Notes: generated from the sequence alone by a model not told the origin. Counted from the first letter of the stretch, positions 44,402-53,933 are shown. The stretch is 64,000 bases of DNA from an uncultured Ignavibacteriota bacterium (GCA_903884005.1 CAISDA010000033.1:186001-250000); one strand, 5' to 3'. Numbers and translations are program-made.

Positions 44402-44527
44402 AGCGCTTCTCCATAATTATTCGGTTGCCGTGTAGTCGAATGAGGCATCCATGTCCATGCCTCTAAAAATTCATCACTGTCGAATTACCGCATGTGCAAG
44501 TACGTCACACGTGATCGGTTCGCAGTG

Positions 44528-45904
44528 CTAAAGAATTTTTTTAATCAATTGAAAATATTTAAATGGCGCGTACTTAAACGGAAGATCGATCCATGTGGGT
44601 GAATGTACAATGGCCCGTTGATTACTGAATGCGAGGAAACTTTGATGCCCATGATACGTTCCCATACCGCTGTTGCCGACTCCGCCGAACGGCAAATGGT
44701 GGTTTGTAATATGCATGAGAGTATCGTTGATGCATCCTCCTCCTGATGTGGTCTTTGCCAACACCTCCCTGGCTTGTTCGTTCTTGCCGAAATAATATAA
44801 TGCCAGCGGTTTTTCATGATCATTAACATACCCTATCGCTTCTTCGATACGATCGAACGGCATGACAGGAAGCAACGGGCCGAATATTTCTTCCTGCATG
44901 ATCGGATGGCCGTACTGCACATCGTCGATGATCGTCGGAGCGATATATTTTTCGTCGTGGTCGATCTCGCCGCCGAAAACAATTCTGCCGTCTTTCATCA
45001 GGCCCTCCAAACGATTCATTGCCTGCGTATTCACGATACGGGGATAGAACGCGCTCTGCCTGATATCTTCACCATGCATCTGGGTGATACTGAGGCCGAT
45101 CTTGTTCACCAATTCCTCTTTCACAGACCGGTGGACAAAGAGGTAATCGGGCGCAATGCACGTCTGGCCGGCGTTGATGGTCTTCCCCCATGCGATACGC
45201 CGTGCGGCAATCTCAATGTCCGCGCCTCTATCGACGATGCAGGGGCTTTTTCCTCCCAATTCCAGAACGACCGGCGTCAGATGTTCGGCAGCGGCCCTCA
45301 TCACGACCTTGCCGAGACTCGGACTTCCGGTAAAGAAAATGATGTCGAAGCGCTGCTCCATCAGCAATTGGTTGACCTTTCGGCCGCCCTGAACAACGCC
45401 GATGTATTCTTCATCAAAGGTGTCTTTGATCAGTTCCTCGATCGCTCGTGCGACCGAAGGCGTGTATGGAGACGGCTTCAACATGGAACAGCACCCGGCA
45501 GACAGGGCACCGACCAATGGATTCATCAACAGTTGGAAGGGGTAATTCCACGGGGCAATGATAAGCGACACTCCGAGAGGTTCGGACATGATCATGCTTG
45601 ACGAAGGAAGCAGTTGGATCGGCGTGTGGACGCGCTTCGGTTTCGACCATCGTTCCAGATGCGCAAGATGATTGTCTATCTCCTGCGTTACCAGGCTGAT
45701 CTCGGTCAGGTACGCCTCTTCATACGACTTGTGCAGATCCTCCCACAATGCGTTAGTGATATTTTTCTCATGTTTCCGGATCGCCGCCTTGAATCGTTTC
45801 AGATTCCCGATCCTGAATTCCACACTCTTCGTGCGATATGAAGAAAAAAAATTCTTCTGCGCATTCAACATGTCTTGTATCACACGTTCCGAAGTATCTT
45901 CCAT
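44528..45904 (-). CDS. Aldehyde dehydrogenase (class 3 / fatty-aldehyde type)
   Basis: The 458-residue enzyme has Asn120 (APWNYPF), the nucleotide-site motif FTGSPSLGK, catalytic Glu215 (LELGGKSP) and Cys249 (NAGQTCIAPDY), and the family end FGGVGNSGMGTYHG. Its short length, an N-terminus without a signal peptide and the hydrophobic C-terminal tail (YAPFKYFQLIKKIL) match class 3 dehydrogenases, which oxidise medium- and long-chain aldehydes with NAD(P)+. It lies 28 bases after a short-chain dehydrogenase gene. The two may convert an alcohol to an acid in sequence. The ATG at 45904 matches the family N-terminus; the frame extends upstream without support. Confidence 0.93.
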   Translation of the reverse strand: MEDTSERVIQDMLNAQKNFFSSYRTKSVEFRIGNLKRFKAAIRKHEKNITNALWEDLHKSYEEAYLTEISLVTQEIDNHLAHLERWSKPKRVHTPIQLLPSSSMIMSEPLGVSLIIAPWNYPFQLLMNPLVGALSAGCCSMLKPSPYTPSVARAIEELIKDTFDEEYIGVVQGGRKVNQLLMEQRFDIIFFTGSPSLGKVVMRAAAEHLTPVVLELGGKSPCIVDRGADIEIAARRIAWGKTINAGQTCIAPDYLFVHRSVKEELVNKIGLSITQMHGEDIRQSAFYPRIVNTQAMNRLEGLMKDGRIVFGGEIDHDEKYIAPTIIDDVQYGHPIMQEEIFGPLLPVMPFDRIEEAIGYVNDHEKPLALYYFGKNEQAREVLAKTTSGGGCINDTLMHITNHHLPFGGVGNSGMGTYHGHQSFLAFSNQRAIVHSPTWIDLPFKYAPFKYFQLIKKIL

Positions 45905-45932
45905 GGCAATTGTATTTTTGGTGGGCGCACAA

Positions 45933-46736
45933 TTATTTCTGACGGCCGGTAAAATGCTCCATCGTCCTATAGATGCCGAGCACCGAACCGACGAACCAAT
46001 CGAAAAACCAAATAGGCAGCAGACCCTGGCTGAATCTGACAAAATGCATGCTCCAGGGCATGGAGAGAATAATACGGTTCTGTTCGATCGCGCGGATAAT
46101 TTTTTTCGCCACTTTTTCCGGTTTTAAGATCGGTATGATGGACCGCACTCCGTCGAACATGCCGGTGTTGATATAATACGGGGTAACGGTGGTGACGCCG
46201 ATGTTTTTTTCCAGCTGACGCATTTCGAGGCGAAGACTATCCGACCAGCCGATGACCGACCATTTGCTTGCAGCATAGACGGACATTCTGGGATTTGAGA
46301 TCAATCCGGCCGACGAAGCGATGTTGCAGATATGTCCGGCATTTCGTTCAAGCATCGCAGGCAGAAATGTAAGCGTGACATACATCGGAGCCGACGCATT
46401 GATATCCATTGTTCTGGCAATATCCTCGACCGTATGCTCGTGAAAATATTTTCCCACAACGATACCGGCATTGTTGATCAGTACGTCCACCGGGCCGTGA
46501 TTTTTTTTCACGAGCGCAGCCGCAGATTCCACCTGGGTCGGGTTCGACACATCGGCCTGGTATCCGGCAACGCGGCCAAGAGGCGAAAACTCGGCAACAA
46601 CAGCGTTGATTTTTTGCTGATCGATGTCCCAGATGATCAGCTCCGCTCCCCGCTCCAGCACGATGCGGCCCATGATCTTTCCAATACCGGAGGCTCCCCC
46701 GGTGATCAAAACGGTTTTTCCTCGCAGCTGCTTCAT
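45933..46736 (-). CDS. Short-chain dehydrogenase/reductase
   Basis: The 267-residue protein has the cofactor motif TGGASGIG (residues 11-18), NNAG, catalytic Ser in NIASSAG and YAASK. After the core, a C-terminal extension with hydrophobic segments (LLPIWFFDWFVGSVLGIY) resembles retinol- and sterol-dehydrogenase-like SDRs that sit on membranes. Asp near residue 36 (IIWDID) suggests NAD(H). GGGAAAGGG precedes the ATG at 46736. It is likely cotranscribed with the aldehyde dehydrogenase. Confidence 0.9.
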   Translation of the reverse strand: MKQLRGKTVLITGGASGIGKIMGRIVLERGAELIIWDIDQQKINAVVAEFSPLGRVAGYQADVSNPTQVESAAALVKKNHGPVDVLINNAGIVVGKYFHEHTVEDIARTMDINASAPMYVTLTFLPAMLERNAGHICNIASSAGLISNPRMSVYAASKWSVIGWSDSLRLEMRQLEKNIGVTTVTPYYINTGMFDGVRSIIPILKPEKVAKKIIRAIEQNRIILSMPWSMHFVRFSQGLLPIWFFDWFVGSVLGIYRTMEHFTGRQK

Positions 46737-46935
46737 TTTTTCCCTTTCCCGAGATTGTGCAATAATTCCAGCGACCAAAATCGTGAGACATCCATTCGAA
46801 TGCACAACCGATCAGCAAGCGCAGCCGCGACGGAATGTTCCGGGGCGATCTTCATCCTGCTTCAATAACACAGATAGTTGCACCGGCAATGGCCATTGCA
46901 TGAATGATACATGCTGCGCCTGGTGCCGCACGACA

Positions 46936-48660
46936 TTACACGACGGCCCCTTCTTTTATATACGGGCCCAGTATCATGTCCTTGTACCCCTTGCCGATGG
47001 GTATCAGAGGATACACCGTCTCATCACGGTCGATCACGATCTCCAGAAAGCACGGGCCTTCTGCAGCAAGGAAATCATTGAGCGACGGCTCCAGCTCTTC
47101 GTGCCTGCGAATTTTTCGGGTCCACGAGAATCCGCATTCCCTGGCTATGTTGGCGAAGTGTGCATCGGTCGCGCGCTCCGATCCGGTGTATTGTTTGTCG
47201 TAAAGCGTTGTCTGTATCCCCCTGATCATCCCATCGCCATGGTTATTTAAGAGGAGGACTTTGATCGGCAGTCCGAGCGACCCGATGGTGTGGATCTCTC
47301 CCATATTCATCTTGATGCTGCTGTCGCCGTCTATCGCAATGACCATGGCATTCGGATTGGCATAATAAGCGCCGATGGAACTCGGCAGAGAGAACCCCAT
47401 GGTGCCGAATGCGCCCGATGTCAAAAAGGAATGGGGCCGCAGCGTCTTCAGATATTGCGCGGCAAACATCTGATGGTTCCCGACGCCGGTCGTGAATATC
47501 GTGTTTTGTGTAATACGCCGCGACAGATGGTCCATCACTTCGGCGCACTGGATCTGGTCCGACTCGCGGTTATAATTCAACACGAATTTTTGCTTCAAAG
47601 CCACGGCTCTCTGCCGCCATTCGTCGATCATCAGTGTAAGGGGGTGCTCGCGTTCATATTCCAGCAAGTCTTCGAGCACCGTACACGCGTCGCCGATAAA
47701 AGAAAATTTCGGATTGCGCGTGGCTCTGACTTCCTGCACTTTCTCGGCATTGATATCAATATAGGCGATCTCCGCGACCAAGCCTTCTTCTCCGACTTTC
47801 TGGACGACCCTGTCGTTCCATCGGACACCAAAGGCAACGAACAGGTCGGTCTCCTGTATGGCCATATTGGCATAAGGAGTTCCATACAATCCAAGCATGC
47901 CCAGAGAGGTGTCAAGAGACTCATCCAGGATGCCTTTCCCCGTCAGGCTGTTAATTGAAGGGATGTTCAGTTTTTTATTGAACCTGCGGATCACGTCGCT
48001 CGCTGCTTGCGAATTCAGGCCGCCGCCGATGTACAGCAGCGGACGCTTGGAACGCTGCAGCAAGCCGAAGAACTCACGGCACTGGTTGCGCCCCAGGTGA
48101 TTTTCCTGATCGTATTTTAAACGATACCGCTCGATGTCGGTTCCTTTGTACACGCCTGCTTTTCGTTGAAGGTCCATCGGAAAATCGATGACCACCGGTC
48201 CCGGTTTTCCTGTCTTGGCGAAAAAATACGCGTCTTTGATCGTATCTTCGATATCCGTATTTTCTGCGATCAGTATGACCCTCTTCGCAGCCTCGCTAAA
48301 CACTTCTTTTACGTTGATATGCTGAAATTCATCAGTGCCAAGCCGGTTTTGCGGCACCTGGCCGGCAAACACGAGCAGCGGTATCGAGTCCGCATTAGCG
48401 TCTGCGACCGCGGTAAGTGTGTTGGTAATGGCAGGCCCGGATGTGACGACGGCAACACCGGCTCTGGCGCTCGAGCGGGAAAACGCGGCTGCGCTGAAGG
48501 CGCTGGATTGTTCGTTAGCGTTGATGACAATGTCAATCGGACTCTTACCCAGAGCGTGATACACCGGAAGAACGATCGCCCCGGTATACCCGAAGACTTG
48601 CGTGACACCCAGGTCCTCGAGGCTCCTGACCATTATTTCCGCACCGTTCATTTCTTTCAT
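46936..48660 (-). CDS. ilvB: Acetolactate synthase large-subunit-like ThDP enzyme
   Basis: The 574-residue protein has the three-domain ThDP-enzyme plan. The N-terminal pyrimidine-binding domain has YTGAIVLPVYHAL, Glu50 in NANEQSSAF and VTSGPAITN. The central domain covers about 190-330. The C-terminal pyrophosphate domain has GTMGFSLPSSIGA, the IDGDSSIKMN motif (Ser replacing the second Gly of GDG) and NNHGD. Its tail (VYPLIPIGKGYKDMIL) is typical of acetolactate synthase. The Asn before the catalytic Glu replaces the usual His. No regulatory subunit or other branched-chain genes are near, so a related carboligase reaction is possible. Confidence 0.8.
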   Translation of the reverse strand: MKEMNGAEIMVRSLEDLGVTQVFGYTGAIVLPVYHALGKSPIDIVINANEQSSAFSAAAFSRSSARAGVAVVTSGPAITNTLTAVADANADSIPLLVFAGQVPQNRLGTDEFQHINVKEVFSEAAKRVILIAENTDIEDTIKDAYFFAKTGKPGPVVIDFPMDLQRKAGVYKGTDIERYRLKYDQENHLGRNQCREFFGLLQRSKRPLLYIGGGLNSQAASDVIRRFNKKLNIPSINSLTGKGILDESLDTSLGMLGLYGTPYANMAIQETDLFVAFGVRWNDRVVQKVGEEGLVAEIAYIDINAEKVQEVRATRNPKFSFIGDACTVLEDLLEYEREHPLTLMIDEWRQRAVALKQKFVLNYNRESDQIQCAEVMDHLSRRITQNTIFTTGVGNHQMFAAQYLKTLRPHSFLTSGAFGTMGFSLPSSIGAYYANPNAMVIAIDGDSSIKMNMGEIHTIGSLGLPIKVLLLNNHGDGMIRGIQTTLYDKQYTGSERATDAHFANIARECGFSWTRKIRRHEELEPSLNDFLAAEGPCFLEIVIDRDETVYPLIPIGKGYKDMILGPYIKEGAVV

Positions 48661-48821
48661 TATGGATATCCTGGTTAGGTGGGCAGATGTGGATTCACTC
48701 TACACAAAGTAACGCATACGCAATCAATATACAAATCCATTGGTGAGGTTTCTCACGAATGGCTTATCGTGGCGTGAAGGCAAGAGGAGGGACAAAACAG
48801 GCGGGGGAATTCTGGGTGGTA

Positions 48822-51065
48822 TTATGTTCTGATCAAGTACTGAAACTTCAAGAAATATTGCCGCGCGGTAGTCCTTATTCCATAGGGCGTGGCAAAGTCT
48901 GTCATAGCGTATGTTGATCCGGCGTAAAAAATGGTCAGCGGATTCAGCTTATAGCTGACGAGCGGATACAGATCAATAGCTTTGTTGAACTGATCGTACT
49001 GTCCGATGACGCGAAGAAACAATTCCGGCGTGAATTGATACGTGCCCACGCCCCTGGCAATGTAACCGTCATAGAACAACTCGCCCGTGGCAACACTCGA
49101 CAACCGCGCGCGCGAGTACGACAATTCGATGTAGAGCTGCGACGTCGGCCTCATCTGCGCGCTCAGCGAAACAGTGTGTCCCGTTCCCATCGAAGGCGCA
49201 TCCGACCGGTTGATGAATCGGCCAATTGTGCCGTTGAAGAACAGCGCCAGCGAGCTGAGCGGACGCGAGCTGACGTTGCATTCGATCCGGTTGATATTGT
49301 TGAATTGGATTCCCTTGAAGAATTCATCGTTGACGAGAAACCACAGGATATTGATATTGGTCTGGCTCTTGAGCTGCGCCGACACTCCGGGCAGTAACCA
49401 CTGCTCTTTCTTTTTGCCGCCGTAATTGAAGTGAAGGCCCTGGTCCGCATACAGAGACCATTGGTCTGCGGCCGTATTCACCGGATAGAATGTGTACTGC
49501 TCGTACGACGAGGCCGTTCGCATATTGGTGTTCGGAACAAATCCATTCTGCGCCTGAAAGACCGGACTTCGATCCTGATACGAAATATTGAAACTCAGAT
49601 CGCGGGCATCGCGGCGAAGGGAGATGAGTGCGGCCGTGCCGCCGTACTGTTCGCCGTCGAACGCTGCGGTATACCCCGTGGGCGCGAACGTTCTCGTTGT
49701 GCTCAGCAGCGTGCTGTCGTTCACTTCCTTCGTGTCCGAAAAAAACACCTCTCCGTTGAATGTGTAGCTGTCTGCGAAGCGGTATCCCCAATCGACACCT
49801 GCGACATAATTATGCGACGCCACGGAATTCCGCGTCGTCACCATCGCTCCGGCGAATGTCTCCTTGCCAAAATCATACCGCGCGCGCGCCACATTGGAAA
49901 ACGACTCCAGATTGGTCGAAATGTAGTCGCTGCTTTCTTCGCCGGGAACAATGAACGGCGTATTTCTGTCCGACGCCGCGAGGTACGCATACGACAACGG
50001 ACCCGATTTTCCGTTCAATCGCGCCGAGCCGATCGGGTTATTGATTGTCCGGGAATAAAATATTTGCGTTTGATTCTTGAACATGTCCGATCCCTGGAGG
50101 AAGAACGGGCGTTTCTCGGGATAGAACAGGGCATATGTCGAGTTCACGCTGATCTGCGCGGCATCCGATTCGACCTGACTGAAATCCGGGTTCACCACTC
50201 CCTCAATTGCCAGATCCGGGCTTGGTGAATATCGAAGGCCCCCGCCGATGCGGCCTTGTATTTTTCCATTTTCGAATGTGGATGCTGGGTCCGAATTGTC
50301 GCGGAGCGAACCGCTCTGCTGCCCGGCGACGTACGGGAGGATGTCGACGGATGTAACGGATTGAACGTCTGAGATGCCGGTGATAACGCCTCCCTGACAG
50401 GCGAAACAAGGATTATTCCGATCGTACGCCGTCCATGAGAACATGGAGCGGCTCGCTCTCGGATACACGCGGCCGAGCACCGCATACCATTGCTGTTCTC
50501 TCTGCGACGGGAATCGAATGCTCTTCAATGGGATCGCCAATTCCGCCGTCCACCCCGACTCATTCATGGCGGCGGCAGATTCCCAGATCGTATCAAAGCT
50601 GTCGTCCTCATTGGTGGCCGTTTTTAAAAGGTCCATCTGAATGCCGTACGGATTGACGAAGAATTCGTAGGAGCGCTGAAAGTCGCCGTATGTGTCCAGA
50701 ACAACGGCCACAAAATCGTCGTCCGATATTTTGTCCCGGTCGGTAATGTGGGCTCGTATTGCGGAAGGATTCGAGTCGCTGCAGAAGAAGCCGAAATAGA
50801 CATACTCCTGGTTGTAGAGTATCCTGGCCGTTGTTCGCTGCGGTGCGGGAATGTTCTCACCCGGTTGAATTTCAAACACGGCTTCGACCGGCTGCGCCAG
50901 ATTCCAGCGCGGGTCATCGAGCTTCCCCGAGAGTTTCATATTCCCATCGATGCGGACGGCGCGGATCGACGGTCGTATTGCTGTCACCGGTTCGTCCGCC
51001 AGAAGAGAGAGGCGAAGGGTGACGCTGAGAAGAAACAGGAACGCACAGCTGCGAAACGAGGGCAT
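48822..51065 (-). CDS. DUF5916 outer-membrane protein with CBM9-like domain
   Basis: The 747-residue product has a signal peptide (CAFLFLLSVTLRLSLLA). A CBM9-like domain covers about 30-220 (IDGNMKLSGKLDDPRWNLAQ, WTAELAIPLKSIRFP), and the DUF5916 region follows from about 225 (SSVDILPY-like start, then VVNPDFSQVESDAAQISVNS and YPEKRPFFLQGSD). The remainder is strand-rich and should be a barrel of the outer membrane. The family is frequent in Bacteroidota and its role is unknown; sugar binding or hydrolase accessory function has been proposed from the CBM9-like fold. The gene is monocistronic. Confidence 0.88.
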   Translation of the reverse strand: MPSFRSCAFLFLLSVTLRLSLLADEPVTAIRPSIRAVRIDGNMKLSGKLDDPRWNLAQPVEAVFEIQPGENIPAPQRTTARILYNQEYVYFGFFCSDSNPSAIRAHITDRDKISDDDFVAVVLDTYGDFQRSYEFFVNPYGIQMDLLKTATNEDDSFDTIWESAAAMNESGWTAELAIPLKSIRFPSQREQQWYAVLGRVYPRASRSMFSWTAYDRNNPCFACQGGVITGISDVQSVTSVDILPYVAGQQSGSLRDNSDPASTFENGKIQGRIGGGLRYSPSPDLAIEGVVNPDFSQVESDAAQISVNSTYALFYPEKRPFFLQGSDMFKNQTQIFYSRTINNPIGSARLNGKSGPLSYAYLAASDRNTPFIVPGEESSDYISTNLESFSNVARARYDFGKETFAGAMVTTRNSVASHNYVAGVDWGYRFADSYTFNGEVFFSDTKEVNDSTLLSTTRTFAPTGYTAAFDGEQYGGTAALISLRRDARDLSFNISYQDRSPVFQAQNGFVPNTNMRTASSYEQYTFYPVNTAADQWSLYADQGLHFNYGGKKKEQWLLPGVSAQLKSQTNINILWFLVNDEFFKGIQFNNINRIECNVSSRPLSSLALFFNGTIGRFINRSDAPSMGTGHTVSLSAQMRPTSQLYIELSYSRARLSSVATGELFYDGYIARGVGTYQFTPELFLRVIGQYDQFNKAIDLYPLVSYKLNPLTIFYAGSTYAMTDFATPYGIRTTARQYFLKFQYLIRT

Positions 51066-51399
51066 GGCACATGTTGCCTTTTACTGATTGCAGTTGACGA
51101 TGACTTCGACGATTACGTACTATACTGGAATTCCTGCGAATTGTTGCATCGTGCACATGCCGTTACGATAAACACACAATATGATCGTCGTCGCCTCGGT
51201 CACCATTCTCTCAGGGTTGGCAATGGTTTTGCCTATTCGAGGTATTGCAAATGCCGGGCACACTAAAAAAAACACCCGAAACGCATGTTCCGGGTGCTTC
51301 AAGTGTATGAACTTCGGGACGGGCACGGGAAGACGAACCCGTGCCCTGTTGACACCCCAATGTAACTGTGGTCTTAATGCCGCCTGAGGTCAGCGCACA
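51066..51399. other. Intergenic region between DUF5916 and lipoprotein copy A
   Basis: The 334 bases hold the terminator of the copy A module (51264-51296) and the presumed DUF5916 promoter. Small frames on both strands are not supported as genes. Confidence 0.5.
51264..51296 (-). terminator. Terminator of module copy A
   Basis: CACCCGAAAC (51273-51282) and GTTCCGGGTG (51287-51296) pair with one A/C mismatch around a 4-base loop, and the minus strand continues with eight T residues. A near-identical terminator follows copy B at 54263-54296. Confidence 0.9.
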
Positions 51400-53100
51400 T
51401 TAATTGCATGCATCCGTCGTCAAAAGATAATATTGTAGCACGATCGGAGACACAGTAGCATCCACTCGAATCACCTGGATGTCGGCTCCGCTGATCACCG
51501 GCACGCCGTTGGCGTCCACAGCCAGAGTGGCTTGGTAGTCTTTTCCGTTGTATCTGCTGCTTACCACATAATTTCCCGCCTTCCGAAGAAAGAGCCGCGC
51601 TTCCCCGGTATTGCTCAATGTGATATTGCCCAAAATTCGATTGCCCATATATTGATATCCAGACTCATCGGATATCGTGACCACCGTGCCTCCGGGTATG
51701 ATCTCCTTGGTCGCATCGTTCGGACACTTACCTTTCACCAACACATCGTATATGCGGACATCGGCCGGCGCTTGATATTCGATCGCATTGGTGCCGGATG
51801 AAAGGGACTTCATCGCCGACAACCGAATGTCATCATTTCCCGCAACCCGCAAGTATGCATACTTGACATAACCTGCGGCAAATGGCAAGTAAGTGAAGGA
51901 TTTTGAATAGCCGATGTCTCGAACGGAAGAGACTTCCCCATAAAAGCCGAACGGTGTAATACCATCATTCACAACGAGCTCAATCGGCGCCTTGGTGAAA
52001 TCCCACGTATTGAAACTGGCACCTAAAGTAATAGTACTGGAAGTTGATTGGTATTGTTGGAAAAAGTTAAATGAAGTATTACCAGGTATTTGAATGTTTA
52101 AAAAGGCTGACCACCCGACAATATTAATGGCAACCTGTTTCACCGAATTGGATATTTTCGGTGAGGCAACAGAAACGTATTGAGCTTCACCCGTTTTCAC
52201 GAGCTGTCCGGTCGCGGGATCAGTATACCCCATCTGTAATTTATCACCCAGCACAAATGATGCGCCCGTTAAAGGATTTTTGAATGTATTATCGACCGGA
52301 ATAAAGACCTGGCTGCCGACGGGACTGGCAACCTTACCGGATGGATCCGTCACCGTGACTGACAGGGACAGCAATGTATTGGAGGTTGTAGTACCGTTTG
52401 TCACTACACCCTGGGGAATGAGTCCTGCCGCCTTAGGATAAAACACCGTCGTGGCAACGGTGAGCTTGCCGGTGAGGGCGCTGCCCGATGCGTCTTTTAA
52501 TATTGTGCCCTGCGGAATTGTGACCTGGCTTCCTGCAGTTGTCTGCACCGCGATCGGCGCCGTCGTCTTTCCCGTGTTATCCGAAGAAACTGCCGTCGGA
52601 GTGGACGTCTGCTCGATGCCCGCTGCGGCCATGTCCGTCTTCTTGACCATATTCACGACAAACACCTGGGGCCCGCCCGATGTGATCGTGATCGGATAAT
52701 CGACACTCATATATGCAGCCGATGTGATCTTGAGTATCAGTTTCACCGGGCTCGCAACCGAAAAAGTGGTGCCGTTCTGTATCGCAAATGTCAGGAAGCC
52801 GTGATTGACCGTAGCCGATGTCAGCTTGTTGTTGACCTCGTCTGTGACCTTGCCGGCGTCCTGGCCCTGAATTGCAACAGTGACAATTGATGAGGCCACG
52901 CCGCCTGTCACGACGTCATTCAGCGTCACGGACACCGTGTTGTCGCGTGTGATGGTGTTCACGATAACTTTTAGATCCTTGGTCGGATCGTTGATCTGGC
53001 AACCCGAGATCAGAAATATGGTAATTGCCGCTGCCGCCACTATCCTGGCCGATACCCTGGCCGATACCCTGGATGGAAATGAAATTCTGCTCTTTGTCAT
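51400..53100 (-). CDS. Surface or periplasmic lipoprotein of unknown function, copy A
   Basis: The 566-residue product has a lipoprotein signal (AAAAITIFLISGC). The mature part is Thr/Ser/Val rich, in successive Ig-like segments: about 45-160, a low-complexity linker at about 165-185, a CarboxypepD-like unit (GSQVTIPQGTILKDASGSAL), then segments to LQYYLLTTDACN. There is no enzyme motif. Residues about 320-420 differ strongly from copy B while the rest is nearly identical. The n-region of the signal is longer than in copy B because a 12-base unit is duplicated (RVSARVSA). It follows the barrel gene by 14 bases with AAGGAGA before the start. Confidence 0.8.
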   Translation of the reverse strand: MTKSRISFPSRVSARVSARIVAAAAITIFLISGCQINDPTKDLKVIVNTITRDNTVSVTLNDVVTGGVASSIVTVAIQGQDAGKVTDEVNNKLTSATVNHGFLTFAIQNGTTFSVASPVKLILKITSAAYMSVDYPITITSGGPQVFVVNMVKKTDMAAAGIEQTSTPTAVSSDNTGKTTAPIAVQTTAGSQVTIPQGTILKDASGSALTGKLTVATTVFYPKAAGLIPQGVVTNGTTTSNTLLSLSVTVTDPSGKVASPVGSQVFIPVDNTFKNPLTGASFVLGDKLQMGYTDPATGQLVKTGEAQYVSVASPKISNSVKQVAINIVGWSAFLNIQIPGNTSFNFFQQYQSTSSTITLGASFNTWDFTKAPIELVVNDGITPFGFYGEVSSVRDIGYSKSFTYLPFAAGYVKYAYLRVAGNDDIRLSAMKSLSSGTNAIEYQAPADVRIYDVLVKGKCPNDATKEIIPGGTVVTISDESGYQYMGNRILGNITLSNTGEARLFLRKAGNYVVSSRYNGKDYQATLAVDANGVPVISGADIQVIRVDATVSPIVLQYYLLTTDACN

Positions 53101-53114
53101 TATGATGATTCTCC

Positions 53115-53771
53115 TTAAAATTTATATGAAAGGCCGAGTGAGACAACGGGATAGAACTTGAACCAATTCAAGTTCGATGCAACAACAGCTTCCTGTTCGG
53201 GCGACGCAGAGGGCGCAAGCAGTCCGGTTGCCGTCATGGACACTTTCGGAGCGCCCTGGTAGTATGCGCCTACATCCATCACGAAGCCAAGCCCTTTGTC
53301 GCCCGCGGTCGGGTTGCCGATGCCGATACCGATGTAGGGAGCGACCTTGTTGAAGGCGAGGTCGATGCCGATCGTGCCGAGATTGTCCTTGTTATAGACA
53401 TCACCGCCGATCGTTTTTGAGATCGTCGGTATTGCCGTGACCACCGGCTTATTCAGATTCACGACAGCCCCCCCTGTCACATGCAGCGATGTCGATTGGA
53501 ACGGGTACCAGTCGCCTAACAGGGCCACCGATGACAGGTCCAATTTCGCGTTCATTTCATAGTCCTGTCCTTGCTGCACACCGGACTGGTACGTATAGCT
53601 GAACATCGAACCGCCCAACCGAAGGTTGAATGAAGGGCCGAACGATCTGTACACTTCAACATTCACACCAAGCGTACTGAGTTTAACCGATGCTGCATAG
53701 TCCTGAGCAAAGAGATTGCCGGACAGCAGAAGAAGGGTGCAGAGCGTTGCAACTGCTTGTTTTATTTTCAT
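53115..53771 (-). CDS. Small outer-membrane beta-barrel protein, copy A
   Basis: The 218-residue product has a signal peptide (AVATLCTLLLLSGNLFA). Amphipathic strands throughout (FNLRLGGSMFSYTYQ, FKFYPVVSLGLSYKF) and a C-terminal Phe give the profile of an 8- to 10-stranded barrel of the outer membrane. It differs from copy B at only about a dozen residues. The lipoprotein gene follows in the same operon, and the pair may form one surface complex. AGGTG lies 6 bases before the ATG. A structured leader precedes it. Confidence 0.85.
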   Translation of the reverse strand: MKIKQAVATLCTLLLLSGNLFAQDYAASVKLSTLGVNVEVYRSFGPSFNLRLGGSMFSYTYQSGVQQGQDYEMNAKLDLSSVALLGDWYPFQSTSLHVTGGAVVNLNKPVVTAIPTISKTIGGDVYNKDNLGTIGIDLAFNKVAPYIGIGIGNPTAGDKGLGFVMDVGAYYQGAPKVSMTATGLLAPSASPEQEAVVASNLNWFKFYPVVSLGLSYKF

Positions 53772-53854
53772 GCGACACCTTTTTGAATAGTGACAAATGA
53801 CCGTAGAACGTTGAATTAATTGACTCTTTGAACATCGTTGCTCTTAAACGAAAA

Positions 53855-53933
53855 AAGCCGCTATCGAACGCTTCACGCATTCTCCAGAGGCTTCATCACA
53901 GATTCCTTCCGCACACTTCTGCCTGTCTGGGAG
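53855..53933 (-). promoter_or_regulatory. Structured 5' leader with alternative folds, copy A
   Basis: On the minus strand the leader runs CTCCCAGACAGGC, then about 29 bases, then GCCTCTGGAG, GAATGC-GTGAA-GCGTTC and GGCTT with a T run. GCCTCTGGAG can pair with the upstream CTCC-AGA-GGC, or AAGCC can pair with GGCTT to make a terminator-like hairpin enclosing the GAATGC stem. The two folds share bases and exclude one another. The GCGTTC here versus GCATTC in copy B keeps pairing by a G-U pair. It lies 84-162 bases before the barrel ATG. Confidence 0.6.

Larger units (their letters stand above)
51264..53933. repeat. Tandem duplication, copy A (2.67 kb)
   Basis: This block, from terminator through lipoprotein and barrel genes to the structured leader, is matched in the same order and orientation by copy B at 54263-56919. 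Identity is very high in the barrel gene, the leader and the first 60% of the lipoprotein gene, and drops sharply near 51950-52130. The copies are separated by 329 bases of unrelated sequence. Confidence 0.93.

Noticed and set aside
53855-53933. TPP or c-di-GMP riboswitch in the module leader
   Set aside because: A few bases (CTGGAGAATGCG) recall TPP-box sequence, but the flanking conserved segments and helices of either class are absent.
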